NCBI GenBank assembly: GCA_910592005.1
Contig: CAJVPP010001740.1
Location: forward strand, 1 to 18,085
Length of the DNA: 18,085 nucleotides
Source of the DNA: Funneliformis mosseae
Taxonomy: Eukaryota; Glomeromycota; Glomeromycetes; Glomerales; Glomeraceae
Reading direction: 5' to 3'
Shown here: positions 10,271 through 18,085 of the stretch, one piece after another
How the letters are laid out: each line of letters starts with the position of its first letter
Numbering within the stretch: the first letter of the stretch is position 1
Notes under the pieces: model-generated
Databases searched by the model: none
What the model saw: only the letters and a program-made list of their open reading frames with translations
What the model was told of the DNA's origin: nothing
Translations under genes and position numbers: made by a program

Positions 10271-10942
10271 TTGGATGATCTGATAGAAATTGATTTTGTT
10301 CAGAGAAAGGAGCCAAAAACAAGTGTTGTGTCAGTAAAGTGTAAAATCAAACGTTTAAAAATTCCATCTATAACAGTTGACTCTAGAGCTGAACCTCTCA
10401 TTATAACAGAAAATATCATTGAATGCGTAAGAGCTAAAATTGATAAATCTGAAACACATGATTTTAGCGGTATTGCTACTATCTCAGTTGAATCTGTTGA
10501 AGTTATCCGCAAATTACCTATTACTTTAGCTCCTGGCTGTACTATTTATGAAGATTTTATTGTTGTAAAATACCACAAGCTGATACTAATATTTTCTAAC
10601 CAACTTTTAAAGAAATATAATTACACGATAGATTGGAAAACCAATAAGCTAAAGATCCCTTTTAATAGAAAAGACTATATTATTCTAGTTACCATGCATA
10701 AGATTAAGAAAAAACTTGAGCTGAATTGTGCAAATATTACTTCTAAATGTGATGATTTGTCAGCTTTAGACAAGATTTTTCAGGACTCACAAGATTTAAG
10801 CGAAGATGGTACATTAAAAAAATTAAGTTATAAGGAACTTAAAAAAATGCTATATAGCACTCTTAAGTATAATGCAGAAATCAATGAGTTTTGTAAAAGA
10901 TTACAGATACGCTATGATAAACTTCTTGCTAAAGATACTTAA
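10271..10942 (+). CDS. Retropepsin-like domain, active site changed to DSRA
   Basis: The longest uninterrupted frame in the window (about 223 codons) has no ATG at its 5' end; coding signal extends upstream (SDFLTFQKLALTIPDSDEEK). SITVDSRAEPLIITENII has the retropepsin D-S/T-G-A layout, with Arg in place of Gly (AGA at 10385-10387). It is followed by HDFSGIATISVESVEVIRKL and LPITLAPGCTIYEDFIVVKY, then a strand pair ending LIFSNQLLKKYNYTIDWKTN, as in clan AA proteases of retroelements. A C-terminal Lys-rich helix (YKELKKMLYSTLKYNAEINE) ends at TAA 10940-10942. The Gly-to-Arg change in the catalytic loop should abolish protease activity. Its lack of stops, compared with the upstream gag, may be chance or may mean younger decay. 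Confidence 0.8.
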   Translation: MDDLIEIDFVQRKEPKTSVVSVKCKIKRLKIPSITVDSRAEPLIITENIIECVRAKIDKSETHDFSGIATISVESVEVIRKLPITLAPGCTIYEDFIVVKYHKLILIFSNQLLKKYNYTIDWKTNKLKIPFNRKDYIILVTMHKIKKKLELNCANITSKCDDLSALDKIFQDSQDLSEDGTLKKLSYKELKKMLYSTLKYNAEINEFCKRLQIRYDKLLAKDT

Positions 10943-10962
10943 GGCAGAAAATAGACGAGTTA

Positions 10963-11535
10963 TTATTCTAATATATTCTTCATATTTGCTATATTTTTTA
11001 CATTTCTTTCTACCACCTTTTCATGCTATTCCTCATTCTTTATATCAGAGATTTTTAATTTCACTGAGATCGATTAAGTCTGGACGAGAGATGGTATTAG
11101 TAGTGGTATCCCATCCTTGGACTTCAATTTCTTCTCTTTAGCCTTTTTTGCCTTTCCACCTTCTTTTAAAACTGAATCAATAGATTTGCTAGGCTTTATC
11201 TTAGCATTACATATTTGTTTTTTCAGTTCTGCAAATGGAGAAACATCTTGGCCTTAGATTTTTGAATCGATCTGTCCGCTTACAACATTTATATTAAAAA
11301 GTGAAGCAATCTCTTCAGGACCAGCTGTTGACATATGAATTAGTTGATTTCATGTAACCTTTTTTTTTTTCTTCACCTCTTCAGATCTGATAAATATGTT
11401 TTTGTGATGTGTGATATTTATCTGTTAAATCCTTTAAACTTTATCTTTAGGATTTTTTTCAGCATATTGCATAATATGATCATAATCGGCTGGTGAAAAA
11501 GGAGGGGTATCACATCTTATACATCATCTAAGCAT
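10963..11535 (-). pseudogene. Lys-rich uncharacterised protein, seven stops
   Basis: A 191-codon minus-strand frame starts at ATG 11535 (MLR, TGA, CIRCDTPPFSPADYDHIMQY) and ends at TAA 10963-10965. It reads through VKKKKKVT, QLIHMSTAGPEEIASLFNIN, VVSGQIDSKI, DVSPFAELKKQICNAKIKPS and KSIDSVLKEGGKAKKAKEKK. At the Lys-rich spot near 11145 the better reading moves to another frame (EVQGWDTTTNTISRPDLIDL) and returns near 11055 to KNEE and RNVKNIANMKN. That implies two compensating frameshifts. Stops interrupt at W-, Q- or R-compatible positions. An N-terminal C-x2-C pair is present. It lies tail to tail with the gag-protease pseudogene. I cannot name a function; the basic, disordered character suggests a nucleic-acid or structural accessory protein. 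Confidence 0.55.
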
Positions 11536-11590
11536 AGTAACAATATTTTTTTATATCTAATATAATACTTCAAAATAATTTATTAAATAG

Positions 11591-11700
11591 GATATATAGA
11601 AAGAATGTATTATTCTGAATATATATAGGAAGATAATATTTCAGATGTATAGGATATACAGAATAAACAGGATATTCAGAAAGAATATATTATTCTAAAT
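11591..11700 (+). repeat. 30-bp direct repeat pair, 80-bp period
   Basis: The segments 11591-11620 and 11671-11700 match at 26 of 30 positions, sharing the core GAAAGAATRTATTATTCTRAAT. Three of the four differences are transitions. A shorter partial copy, GATATACAGAATAAACAG, starts at 11653. The exact 80-bp offset looks like an old local tandem duplication. Confidence 0.6.
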
Positions 11701-11869
11701 AAACAGATTATGTTTATTATCTTAGAAATTTATTTATGCATTTTTTTTCTAATAAATATCTATACTACCATATAGTTCTGAAAATAAGCATCATGTGATA
11801 TATATGAATTTATCAGTATATACGTGACTAATAATATAATAAATTCCATGTGATAAATAAATAAATTAC

Positions 11870-11878
11870 TATAAAAGG
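11870..11878 (+). promoter_or_regulatory. Candidate TATA box
   Basis: TATAAAAGG lies 45 bp before ATG 11923 of the coiled-coil pseudogene. An ATG at 11887 in the same frame would leave almost no leader, which is why I prefer the start at 11923. Judged from sequence resemblance only. Confidence 0.35.
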
Positions 11879-11922
11879 AGCGTGTTATGTGGTGCTTATT
11901 TTTGGGATTATACGGTAATATT

Positions 11923-12726
11923 ATGTCTAATATATATATATTGAATGATATAAAAGATAGAAAAGGTGGTTCTTATAAAAAACCTGATTATCGGCTGGAT
12001 AGTGCATATGAGCATGAGTTCAAAAATAAAATAAAATCCATTATTAAATTTAATTCTGAGATTAATAATCTCAGTAAAAAACTGATAGATAAATACAATG
12101 AGTGGGAAAAGGGGTTTTAGCGAACCTATGCTGATATTAGAAATAAGATTAGCCAGTTAAATGCATCCAGTACTAAAGTTAGATCCCAACTTATTTCTGA
12201 ATGGAAGTCTCATTTTGAGAGTCAATATGAGCTTAAAGCCAAATATTCTACTGAAATTAAATTGCTCAAATATTCTATTAAAATACTAAAAAAGGAGCTA
12301 ATTTGGGTCCAAAAAGCTTTGTTCGCTAATAAGACCAAGATTTTCTCTCTTGAAGCTAAAGTACGAGAATTAAAAGGTAAGTTGAATAACTTAAAACTAA
12401 AACAGGTATTTCATGATTCAAATGCAATAGGAGGACTTTTAGAAAAGCCAGCTTAAATAAACTTATTTGACTCTAAAGAAATTGATTCTCTCAAACTTGA
12501 ATTGGAATAGTTAAAGAAGAATCTAGATTCAAAAAATTATAAAATAGAATATATGAAAAAAGGGATAGAGTTATCAGATAACATATACAAACGGAAGCTA
12601 GATATTTGGTCTTCAAAATGATTAAAATTGATAAAAGAAAATAGGTCTTTTAAAGATCAGTTAGCATTTAAGAAAGAACCAAAAGGCGTTTCGCATAATG
12701 AAGTAGATCTTTCACCCTGCCTATAA
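11923..12726 (+). pseudogene. Coiled-coil protein, one frame with four stops
   Basis: One frame of 268 codons runs from ATG 11923 (MSNIYILNDIKDRKGGSYKK) to TAA 12724-12726 with no frameshift. It is interrupted only by TAG 12118-12120, TAA 12454-12456, TAG 12508-12510 and TGA 12619-12621. Residues from about 28 on are strongly heptad-like and charged (HEFKNKIKSIIKFNSEINNL, LLKYSIKILKKELIWVQKAL, LEAKVRELKGKLNNLKLKQ), so it would form a long coiled coil. The three Gln-compatible stops and one Trp/Arg-compatible stop fit single C-to-T or G-to-A changes. The protein is similar in style to the N-terminal coiled coil of the gag gene and to the 722-2161 pseudogene, and may be a member of a related repetitive family. 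No catalytic motif is visible. Confidence 0.65.
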
Positions 12727-12930
12727 ATAATTCATCATACATAGTACTTTCTGGCTAACCTTCCTCTCTTAATCTATTATTTCAAATAATTTCTGTAAGT
12801 GACGCTGAAGTAATGCCTTTAATATCACTAATAATAATATATTCTATACTTACTTTACTACTTATTGTAATTATATGGATTATGGTTGGAAAAAAAATAT
12901 AAAATATATAGAAAAAAAGCGATCAAATTT
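12727..12930. other. Convergent AT-rich gap
   Basis: This lies between two convergent pseudogenes. I see no coding or structural signal beyond AT-rich sequence suited to 3' ends and polyadenylation. Confidence 0.4.
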
Positions 12931-13353
12931 TTACCTACGAAAAATATATAAATAGGAATTATACAAAACACCTCTCAGCCAAATCAGATTATAATTATTT
13001 TTAATCCTAATTGACTACTGTATAAGTATTGACGCAAGTGGAACTTCTTCGAATCTTTTTTCAATGCAGACTAATATCATTTTTTGTAAATCTTTAGGTG
13101 GGTTTATTAAAACTTTTTCTACTTAAAATACTATACATGCTAATAACTAACCAATATGAATTAGGTCACCTCCTTTACCATTATACCTATAACATAGTAA
13201 AAATCGATAGTCATTCATTATAATATCTGTTATTTTCTCCTGATCTGTTATTATTTTATGAAATTTCTGTCTATCTTCTTTCGTGATTGAAAGACAGATT
13301 TTATTAGATTTGAAGCCTATATACTAAAAAACTTGAAAATATAGTTTAGCCAT
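12931..13353 (-). pseudogene. Small unknown protein next to the polymerase, four stops
   Basis: A single 141-codon frame runs from ATG 13353 to TAA 12931-12933 with stops at codons 10, 69, 77 and 113 (TAG, TAG, TAA, TAG) and no frameshift. Between stops it is clearly protein-like: YIGFKSNKICLSITKEDRQK, IIMNDYRFLLCYRYNGKGGD, VEKVLINPPKDLQKMILVCI, NNYNLIWLRGVLYNSYLYIF. The mix of charged helices and aromatic strands suggests a small globular alpha/beta domain. It lies 286 bp downstream of the polymerase pseudogene on the same strand, so the two may have belonged to one element. I do not recognise a named family. Confidence 0.6.
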
Positions 13354-13638
13354 TATATCAATAAAGCTTATCTTTAAAATATATAGATTTTTTCAGCTGA
13401 TCGTATTTTAAGAATACAGTTTTGCAAGATTATTATATGTAAAAATACTAATGGTCATCTTCAAGTATATCTGAAGGGTCCACTCTGTAACTAGGCTAAA
13501 AGAGATGTTTGCCTTATAAACTCAGATTAAATATAGAAATTAATGTTAGCTGGTATTATTGCATGAGAAAAAATATATAAATAATATTATAAGTATTTAG
13601 TTGAAATTGTCACACCTTCACTAGAATATTTAATAATA

Positions 13639-16600
13639 TTATCTATTTAAGTATTTTGCTAATGCCTCTAGCCCAGTTATATTCTCAAGATGAAAATACC
13701 ATAAATTACTAATGTTATCTAGCGCTTCAATTTCTGATATGTGAGATAAGGTGGATAAGTTAGTAATTATTTAATTTTTTCGCATGGATAAAATTGGGCT
13801 GATTTCTTCTGAAATTAATACATGTTCTTTATAACACATATGATAGACAATTTATGAAAGAATAAATTATACTCTTCAATATAGTTTGCAAGCTTGCTAG
13901 AATATCAAGTAAAATCAGTGCATATTTTTTTCTTCATTTTATCATTCACTGATAAGTTTTTATCTTTTGAAATTTTCCTAACGCATTTCATAAATTTCTC
14001 CTATAATACATCAATAGGGTTACTTACTATGAAAATCTTGTAGCTAAGCCATCAACCATAAATATTTCATATGAACTACTTATCTTTAATATAACAATTC
14101 TTATACTTCTTTGATCACATTTTTATAGGCACATTTATAAGCATTTCTGCAGAATATTATCATCTTAAAAGTAGCACCATTCACTATAATATTTTCTTTA
14201 ACAAATTCTTCAAGCTATGACTTAGCCTATTTTTAAGTGTAATTATCAATCTGCATATATTTTTTATCTGAATCTTTGATTTGCATGATTTCGCTTATAG
14301 GAGTAGGCTTGTATTTCTTCTCATATATGATAAATCAGGCACAGAGACTAATAGTATTTTTTCATAATAATGATATAAATCTAACTCCTTACCCAATTTT
14401 TTAACTACGTCCACAAATTCCATTTTGTTGTCTTTAGTCAGATTTAACTTTCTGCCATATAAATTAAAAGTTGTGACTAGATTGGTCACTACATAACTAA
14501 AGTGTTCACCTGACATTGAAATTTTATTTTCATATTTTTCCCTCATTCATCCTATAAATCGCTAGACACTTTGGTTATTTACATTAGGTTTTCATGTGTC
14601 AGTCTCTATAAATTGCTCAAAATTTTATTGCTTGAAATTAGTTATAGCGTCCTAAAGAATGTCTTTAATGATATCATGGAGTGATCAGTTATTATTAATA
14701 TCTATAACTCTTGACATAATCCTATCTTCTATAGTTCTGAAAACTTGAGATTTACCCTATTTCACAGTATCGATTTCTCTTATAAAAAGCTCTTTCAGTT
14801 TGAAGTTTAGAATATCTTTATAGAAGATGCTAAAATATTTTTTCTTTTCAGTAAACATTACTAGGAATAATACTTCTTCATAAGCCATCTTAAGATAATC
14901 TGATCTAGTTTTTAGTCTAAGAAAGATGTTTACTTCATTGCACAATTTCTCCATTACGATCATAGTAATTTTAACCATTTTAGTCTAATACTCTAATTTT
15001 AAGATTACGTCTTTCCTAGCATCATAAGTTAGATCACATTTCTCATAATAGGAATCTGGGCAAGTGAGATATAGTGAATCAGTATCACCATATTTTATCC
15101 CAAAACCTTTCTTTTTCACGAATTCTACAATAAGTTTAATATTTTCTTGCCTAGTTGAAGTAACACCTCCAGTAAGTTTAAGTTTATAGAATGGGAGTTA
15201 CTTTGCCCTGTCATATTATAGAATGAATTCATATATAATTTAATAGCTTTCTGCTTTGAATTTAGAGAATTATATGTGAAACAGACAGAACTGTATTTTT
15301 TCTTAAAAGTAGCATATACTACATCAATAAAAGAATCTAAAATTTAGACTATCTCAGTACGTTTTTTTGTATCTTCTGTTAAAAAAAAAATATCCTTAAT
15401 TGCGTTTGCCATTAAGGTAGACTTGCTGGCTGAATCTAATCTATTTTTAACTAATCCCATATATTCCTTTTTCTTTTTAGAGGTTTTAGCTGAACCTTTA
15501 GTTCATTTCGTATATTGAGCAAATTTTCTAATATTTTAGAAATAAACCTTTCTTATCAGATTTATTCTCATGCTGTATAGTCTAAGCTTGCACAGATTTA
15601 CTGCTATATTTGAACTTGATACTGTGAAGCATTTTATTCTCTCTCTTTAGTTTATCTGCTTCTGAAAGTATTGAGACCATCTTCTCAGATGAGAGGTTAT
15701 AGGTCATGATTATGCTAGAGTATAAGAAAATAAAGTCTAAATTTGTGACAGGACATTTATTTTCAAGACTTCTTCAGCGAGAATACATATGCTCCTGGAA
15801 ACTTTCCAGATGCTTTCTGATTGAAAATTTTCATGATGTATAGAATATCTTACGTCTAAGCTTCAGTATCTAAGAGATTAAATACTTTTGTTTTATAATA
15901 TAATAATGTGAGTTGAATAATAATATATGAGTAATTGAAGTTACCTCTCTGTAATCACTTATAACATTAGATTTGACCATAAGCTCCTGATAATGTAAAG
16001 CATCTATAACACAATAATTTACGATTTCATGCATATATTTTTTGAAAGAGTCAGAAGTCCCATCTCTTACTTCTGAATAATACTTCCATAATTTGCTCAT
16101 AGGCATATCAGCTTTGCCATCGAGACCACACTTTTCTAAGAAGAATTTGAGTGATATTTTCTCAGAATAGGAGTAGAGTTGCATAAAACTTACATAAATG
16201 TCAATTAGTACATATCTAGGGAGTTTAAGAAAGTAAGATTCAATACTTAAACTAGAATAGATTTTGATCTTAATAGATTCTCAATATCCTGTTTTTTTAT
16301 GATCCTTATCTAATAAACTCGTATCCATCTTTTTACCTATTATGAATTCCTCTGAAAGAAATTACTGCTAGATGCTTTTTCTTTCTCCCAAAAATAATTT
16401 CAAATAAGAATAGAATTAGCATTAGCTTTTTTATGTGGTTTTGCCAATATTTGCTGAACTATCCATTTGAAAATCTTTAATTTAGTGGCCTTTTTCTCAA
16501 TAAAGGGCCAATCATATCCTGAATCATTAAAATCAAGCTAGATATTTAAGGCAAAAAATTTCCAATATAAAGCAAAAGCTTTTAATAAATTGGCTTGATT

Positions 16601-17812
16601 CCTACATATAATTGTTGTTTAGTGCAGGTCTATAGCTGTCTTGACATCAATAAGATATATTTATTTTAGTAGTTTTGGATCATCTTTTCAGTATAAGGTC
16701 ATACAGATCATAAAAACTTAGGACGTGTCATTTTTCACTTCTAAGAAGTTCTCTGATCCATGCGAATCATATATTTCTATATCTTGAGTTAGAACTAATG
16801 CTCAATCATAAGTAAAAGAGAAGATAAATAGATTTTATAAAGTGATTCAAAATTCTCTATAGGGTAAAAATTATTAATGTAGACATAAAATACATATGAG
16901 TAATGATGGGATCTTATATAATAAGGTGCACTGTAATTATATTTATAGTTGCTTATAGATGCCTACCCAGAAAGTAGTATCCTATATTCTCTCATAACTT
17001 TATAATAATATGTACCTATATCATCTGAAGCTGTCTCTATTTTACATTCAAAACCAACCTTTGAATTGTAGCTTGAGATGATATTGAGAGCAGTAAACCT
17101 TTTATCTTTATTAGGTATAATAATATAGAGATACAGCTTTTTCCATATGAAAACTATGGATAGGGAACGCCTTTATACATTCTATCTGGATTAGATTCAT
17201 GTTCACTGTATTCTTACTAAAGATGGTGCTACAACTAGTTGCAACTATGTGATGCTTATTTGTCACAGGGTTGTAACTAGTTGCAATATTAATAAAATTA
17301 AGTTGCAACTAGTTGCAACCCTGTGATAAATAAGCATTACATGGTTACAACTAGTTGCAGTATCATCTTTAGTTCCCATTACCATCTTTCTCAGTAGTAA
17401 GAATATCCTTTATTTTGGACTAGAATTTAGGAATACTTGTATTATCAAAAATATAAATATCAAAAAATACCTTAATATCAGTAATAGTTACAATTGCTTT
17501 CTGGCCATTAATAAGGTATCTGTAAAGGCGGAGACATAATAAAGGATATTATTAATATATTTTTTAGCTTCTTTTATATCGATTGGTATGAATGGAATAT
17601 CTTGATAATTTGCTATTTCATCATTAAGAATTGTAATCAAATTCTCATCATTTCTCGTAACTAATTTGTTACGAGTTAGGATGCCTATCAAGTAATTCTC
17701 ACTAAAATAACGAATTACCAGACTAACTTTTTTTTCAGCCTCTAGATGAAAAAGGGCAGGGGTGTCAGAGAACTCTGAAAGTTTAGATTATGATATAGTA
17801 TTAGAGTTCTGA
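13639..17812 (-). pseudogene. polB: Virus-like family B DNA polymerase, decayed
   Basis: This is a nearly full-length reading over many frames. The N-terminal domain (17812-16800) includes VSLVIRYFSENYLIGILTRN and [20 protein letters not shown]. The 3'-5' exonuclease follows, with Exo I DIEIY (16769-16783), Exo [12 protein letters not shown] (16502-16531) and Exo [13 protein letters not shown] (YCVIDA at 15999-16016). Polymerase motif A is [11 protein letters not shown] (15708-15740), motif B is [10 protein letters not shown] (15218-15247) and motif C is YGDTDS (15075-15092). A later KKKYF (14832-14846) and a thumb (MREKYENKISMSGEHFSYVV, FNLYGRKLNLTKD) precede the end at LEALAKYLNR, TAA 13639-13641. 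The catalytic Asp residues of motifs A and C and the exonuclease acids remain, but motif A lost the usual Ser and Pro, and motif B lost its Gly. There are many stops and several frameshifts, plus a 158-bp foldback insertion. The motif style is that of DNA-primed, delta-like polymerases of large DNA viruses, not protein-primed Polinton enzymes. The start Met is not visible. Confidence 0.92.
17216..17373. mobile_element. 158-bp foldback (MITE-like) insertion
   Basis: The two halves are near-perfect reverse complements with almost no loop. The outer ends read ACTAAAGATGRTRCT, followed by CAACTAGTTGYAAC, then ATGCTTATTTRTCACAGGGT, then another AACTAGTTGCAA, with the centre near 17294. Arm mismatches are mainly transitions. 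The AACTAGTT palindrome appears twice per arm. It interrupts the N-terminal coding region of the polymerase pseudogene: coherent reading ends at TTEKDGNGN before it and resumes at [18 protein letters not shown] after it. No obvious target-site duplication is visible, so the superfamily is unknown. Confidence 0.8.
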
Positions 17813-18085
17813 ATGAGTCGAATTGAGTTGAGTTTAAAAATTAACTCTATTTAACTCATTTTTTTCAAGTTGAGTCAAGTCAAATTTATTTTATAAAATC
17901 TTTCAACTTGATTTGATTTGAGTTATATAAATTTTAAACTTGACTCAATTTGACTCAACTCGAGTTTAACTCAACTCAATTTTGACTTAAATTTATTTGA
18001 GTTGAGTCAAGTTCAAATCAAATTTCAAGTCAAATTTAAATTAACTTATAAATATTTAAATATGAAAAAATTTATTTTAAATTAT
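17813..18085. repeat. TTGAGT/ACTCAA simple-sequence foldback repeat
   Basis: The stretch is built from the words TTGAGTTGAGT, CAAGTTGAGTCAAGT, TTGACTCAA and AACTCAACTCAA in both orientations, so large parts can fold back on each other. It includes a perfect palindrome AACTCGAGTT at 17957-17966. It lies just upstream of the first readable polymerase codons and runs to the window edge. No gene is visible. Confidence 0.7.

Larger units (their letters stand above)
7451..10942 (+). pseudogene. gag-pr: Retroelement gag-protease gene, decayed
   Basis: The order is a long N-terminal coiled coil (7570-8200; KEVEKLKSEISDL, VKSIQDDQILELENKIRNF), then a Gln/Asn/Arg-rich linker (8380-8480), then a gag core from 8494 (FYEHSRKDSEDFLRDFQRY, KQWYETHIRDKNWK, EDWFIIGGEPI). 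DNIVEALAEAENFTL (about 9255-9300) is the gag tail. A basic region and a CCHC knuckle follow (9700-9741), then a Ser/Asp-rich spacer and a retropepsin-like domain (10271-10942). Frames change at about 8075, 9350-9530 and 10180, and there are more than ten in-frame stops in the coiled-coil and gag parts. No reverse transcriptase, RNase H or integrase follows on this strand, so the copy is truncated or belongs to a gag-protease-only family. The 5' limit is approximate and no LTR was recognised. Confidence 0.82.
11536..11922. other. AT-rich spacer, probable promoter region
   Basis: No gene is visible. The stretch separates a minus-strand from a plus-strand pseudogene, so it should hold divergent promoters. 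It contains a 30-bp repeat pair (annotated separately), three CANGTG/ACGTG-type words (11790-11799, 11821-11828, 11846-11854) and a TATAAAAGG box. Confidence 0.5.

Noticed and set aside
10300..11141. Open frames at 10300-10512 (-) and 10872-11141 (+)
   Set aside because: The first is antisense to the retropepsin; the second overlaps the protease tail and the antisense of the Lys-rich pseudogene.
17111..17308. Minus-strand frame 17111-17308 as an independent small gene
   Set aside because: It starts inside the foldback insertion and continues into polymerase N-terminal coding sequence, so it is a composite of the two.
197..17812. Reassigned stop codons (TAA/TAG = Gln, TGA = Trp) as in some ciliates or mitochondria
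   Set aside because: Standard CAA, CAG and TGG codons are common in the same genes, frameshifts are frequent, and catalytic residues (protease Gly, polymerase motif A and B residues) are also damaged by the same transition types. Decay explains all of this.
6278..17812. A standard Polinton/Maverick transposon
   Set aside because: The polymerase motifs are not those of protein-primed enzymes, no capsid or adenovirus-type protease was seen, and no long terminal inverted repeats bracket the genes.
1..18085. CRISPR arrays, tRNA or rRNA genes
   Set aside because: There are no regularly spaced direct repeats with unique spacers, no cloverleaf with conserved T-arm, and no rRNA-like GC-richer block.

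Overview
The window is strongly AT-rich DNA with no bacterial-style gene order, no RNA genes that I can see, and almost no open frame longer than 200 codons. It is a graveyard of multicopy gene families and transposons. The gag type, the stand-alone integrase, the zinc-ribbon nuclease and the B-family polymerase all look like families I associate with the repeat-rich nuclear genomes of arbuscular mycorrhizal fungi (Glomeromycotina, Rhizophagus-like). That assignment rests on recalled family resemblance and was not searched. Nearly every gene is a pseudogene carrying in-frame stops, mostly where Gln, Trp or Arg seems expected, plus scattered one-base frameshifts.

Layout, left to right. 197-517 (+) is a small broken ORF. 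722-2161 (+) is a broken coiled-coil protein ending in a C-x2-C-x3-H motif. 2273-2727 (+) is a second broken protein with a similar Cys/His motif. 2963-3634 (+) is a very degraded coiled-coil remnant. 3640-4339 (-) is a broken FtsK/HerA-type ATPase resembling viral A32-like packaging ATPases. Its 5' end is cut by a complete Tc1/mariner element at 4342-5632 (+ strand transposase) with matching terminal inverted repeats and TA duplications. Then on the minus strand come a zinc-ribbon/PD-(D/E)XK-like nuclease (5713-6277) and, upstream of it, a DDE integrase (6278-7396) whose C-terminal layout recalls Polinton/Ginger integrases.

From about 7450 to 10942 (+) lies a gag-protease retroelement: coiled coil, gag core, CCHC knuckle and a retropepsin with a mutated active site. 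No reverse transcriptase follows. 10963-11535 (-) is a Lys-rich pseudogene. 11536-11922 is a promoter-like AT-rich stretch with a 30-bp repeat pair. 11923-12726 (+) is a single-frame coiled-coil pseudogene. 12931-13353 (-) is a small unknown pseudogene directly downstream of the largest feature, a nearly full-length virus-like B-family DNA polymerase pseudogene (13639-17812, -). The polymerase keeps recognisable exonuclease and polymerase motifs and is interrupted by a 158-bp foldback (MITE-like) insertion. The right end is a simple-sequence foldback repeat built from TTGAGT/ACTCAA words.

The most interesting reading is that the minus-strand genes (polymerase, A32-like ATPase, DDE integrase, nuclease) are relics of one or more integrated dsDNA viruses or virus-like transposons, later invaded by Tc1, retroelement and MITE insertions and eroded mainly by C-to-T/G-to-A change. 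Each of these families may be dispersed in the host genome, so co-location in one ancestral element is inference.
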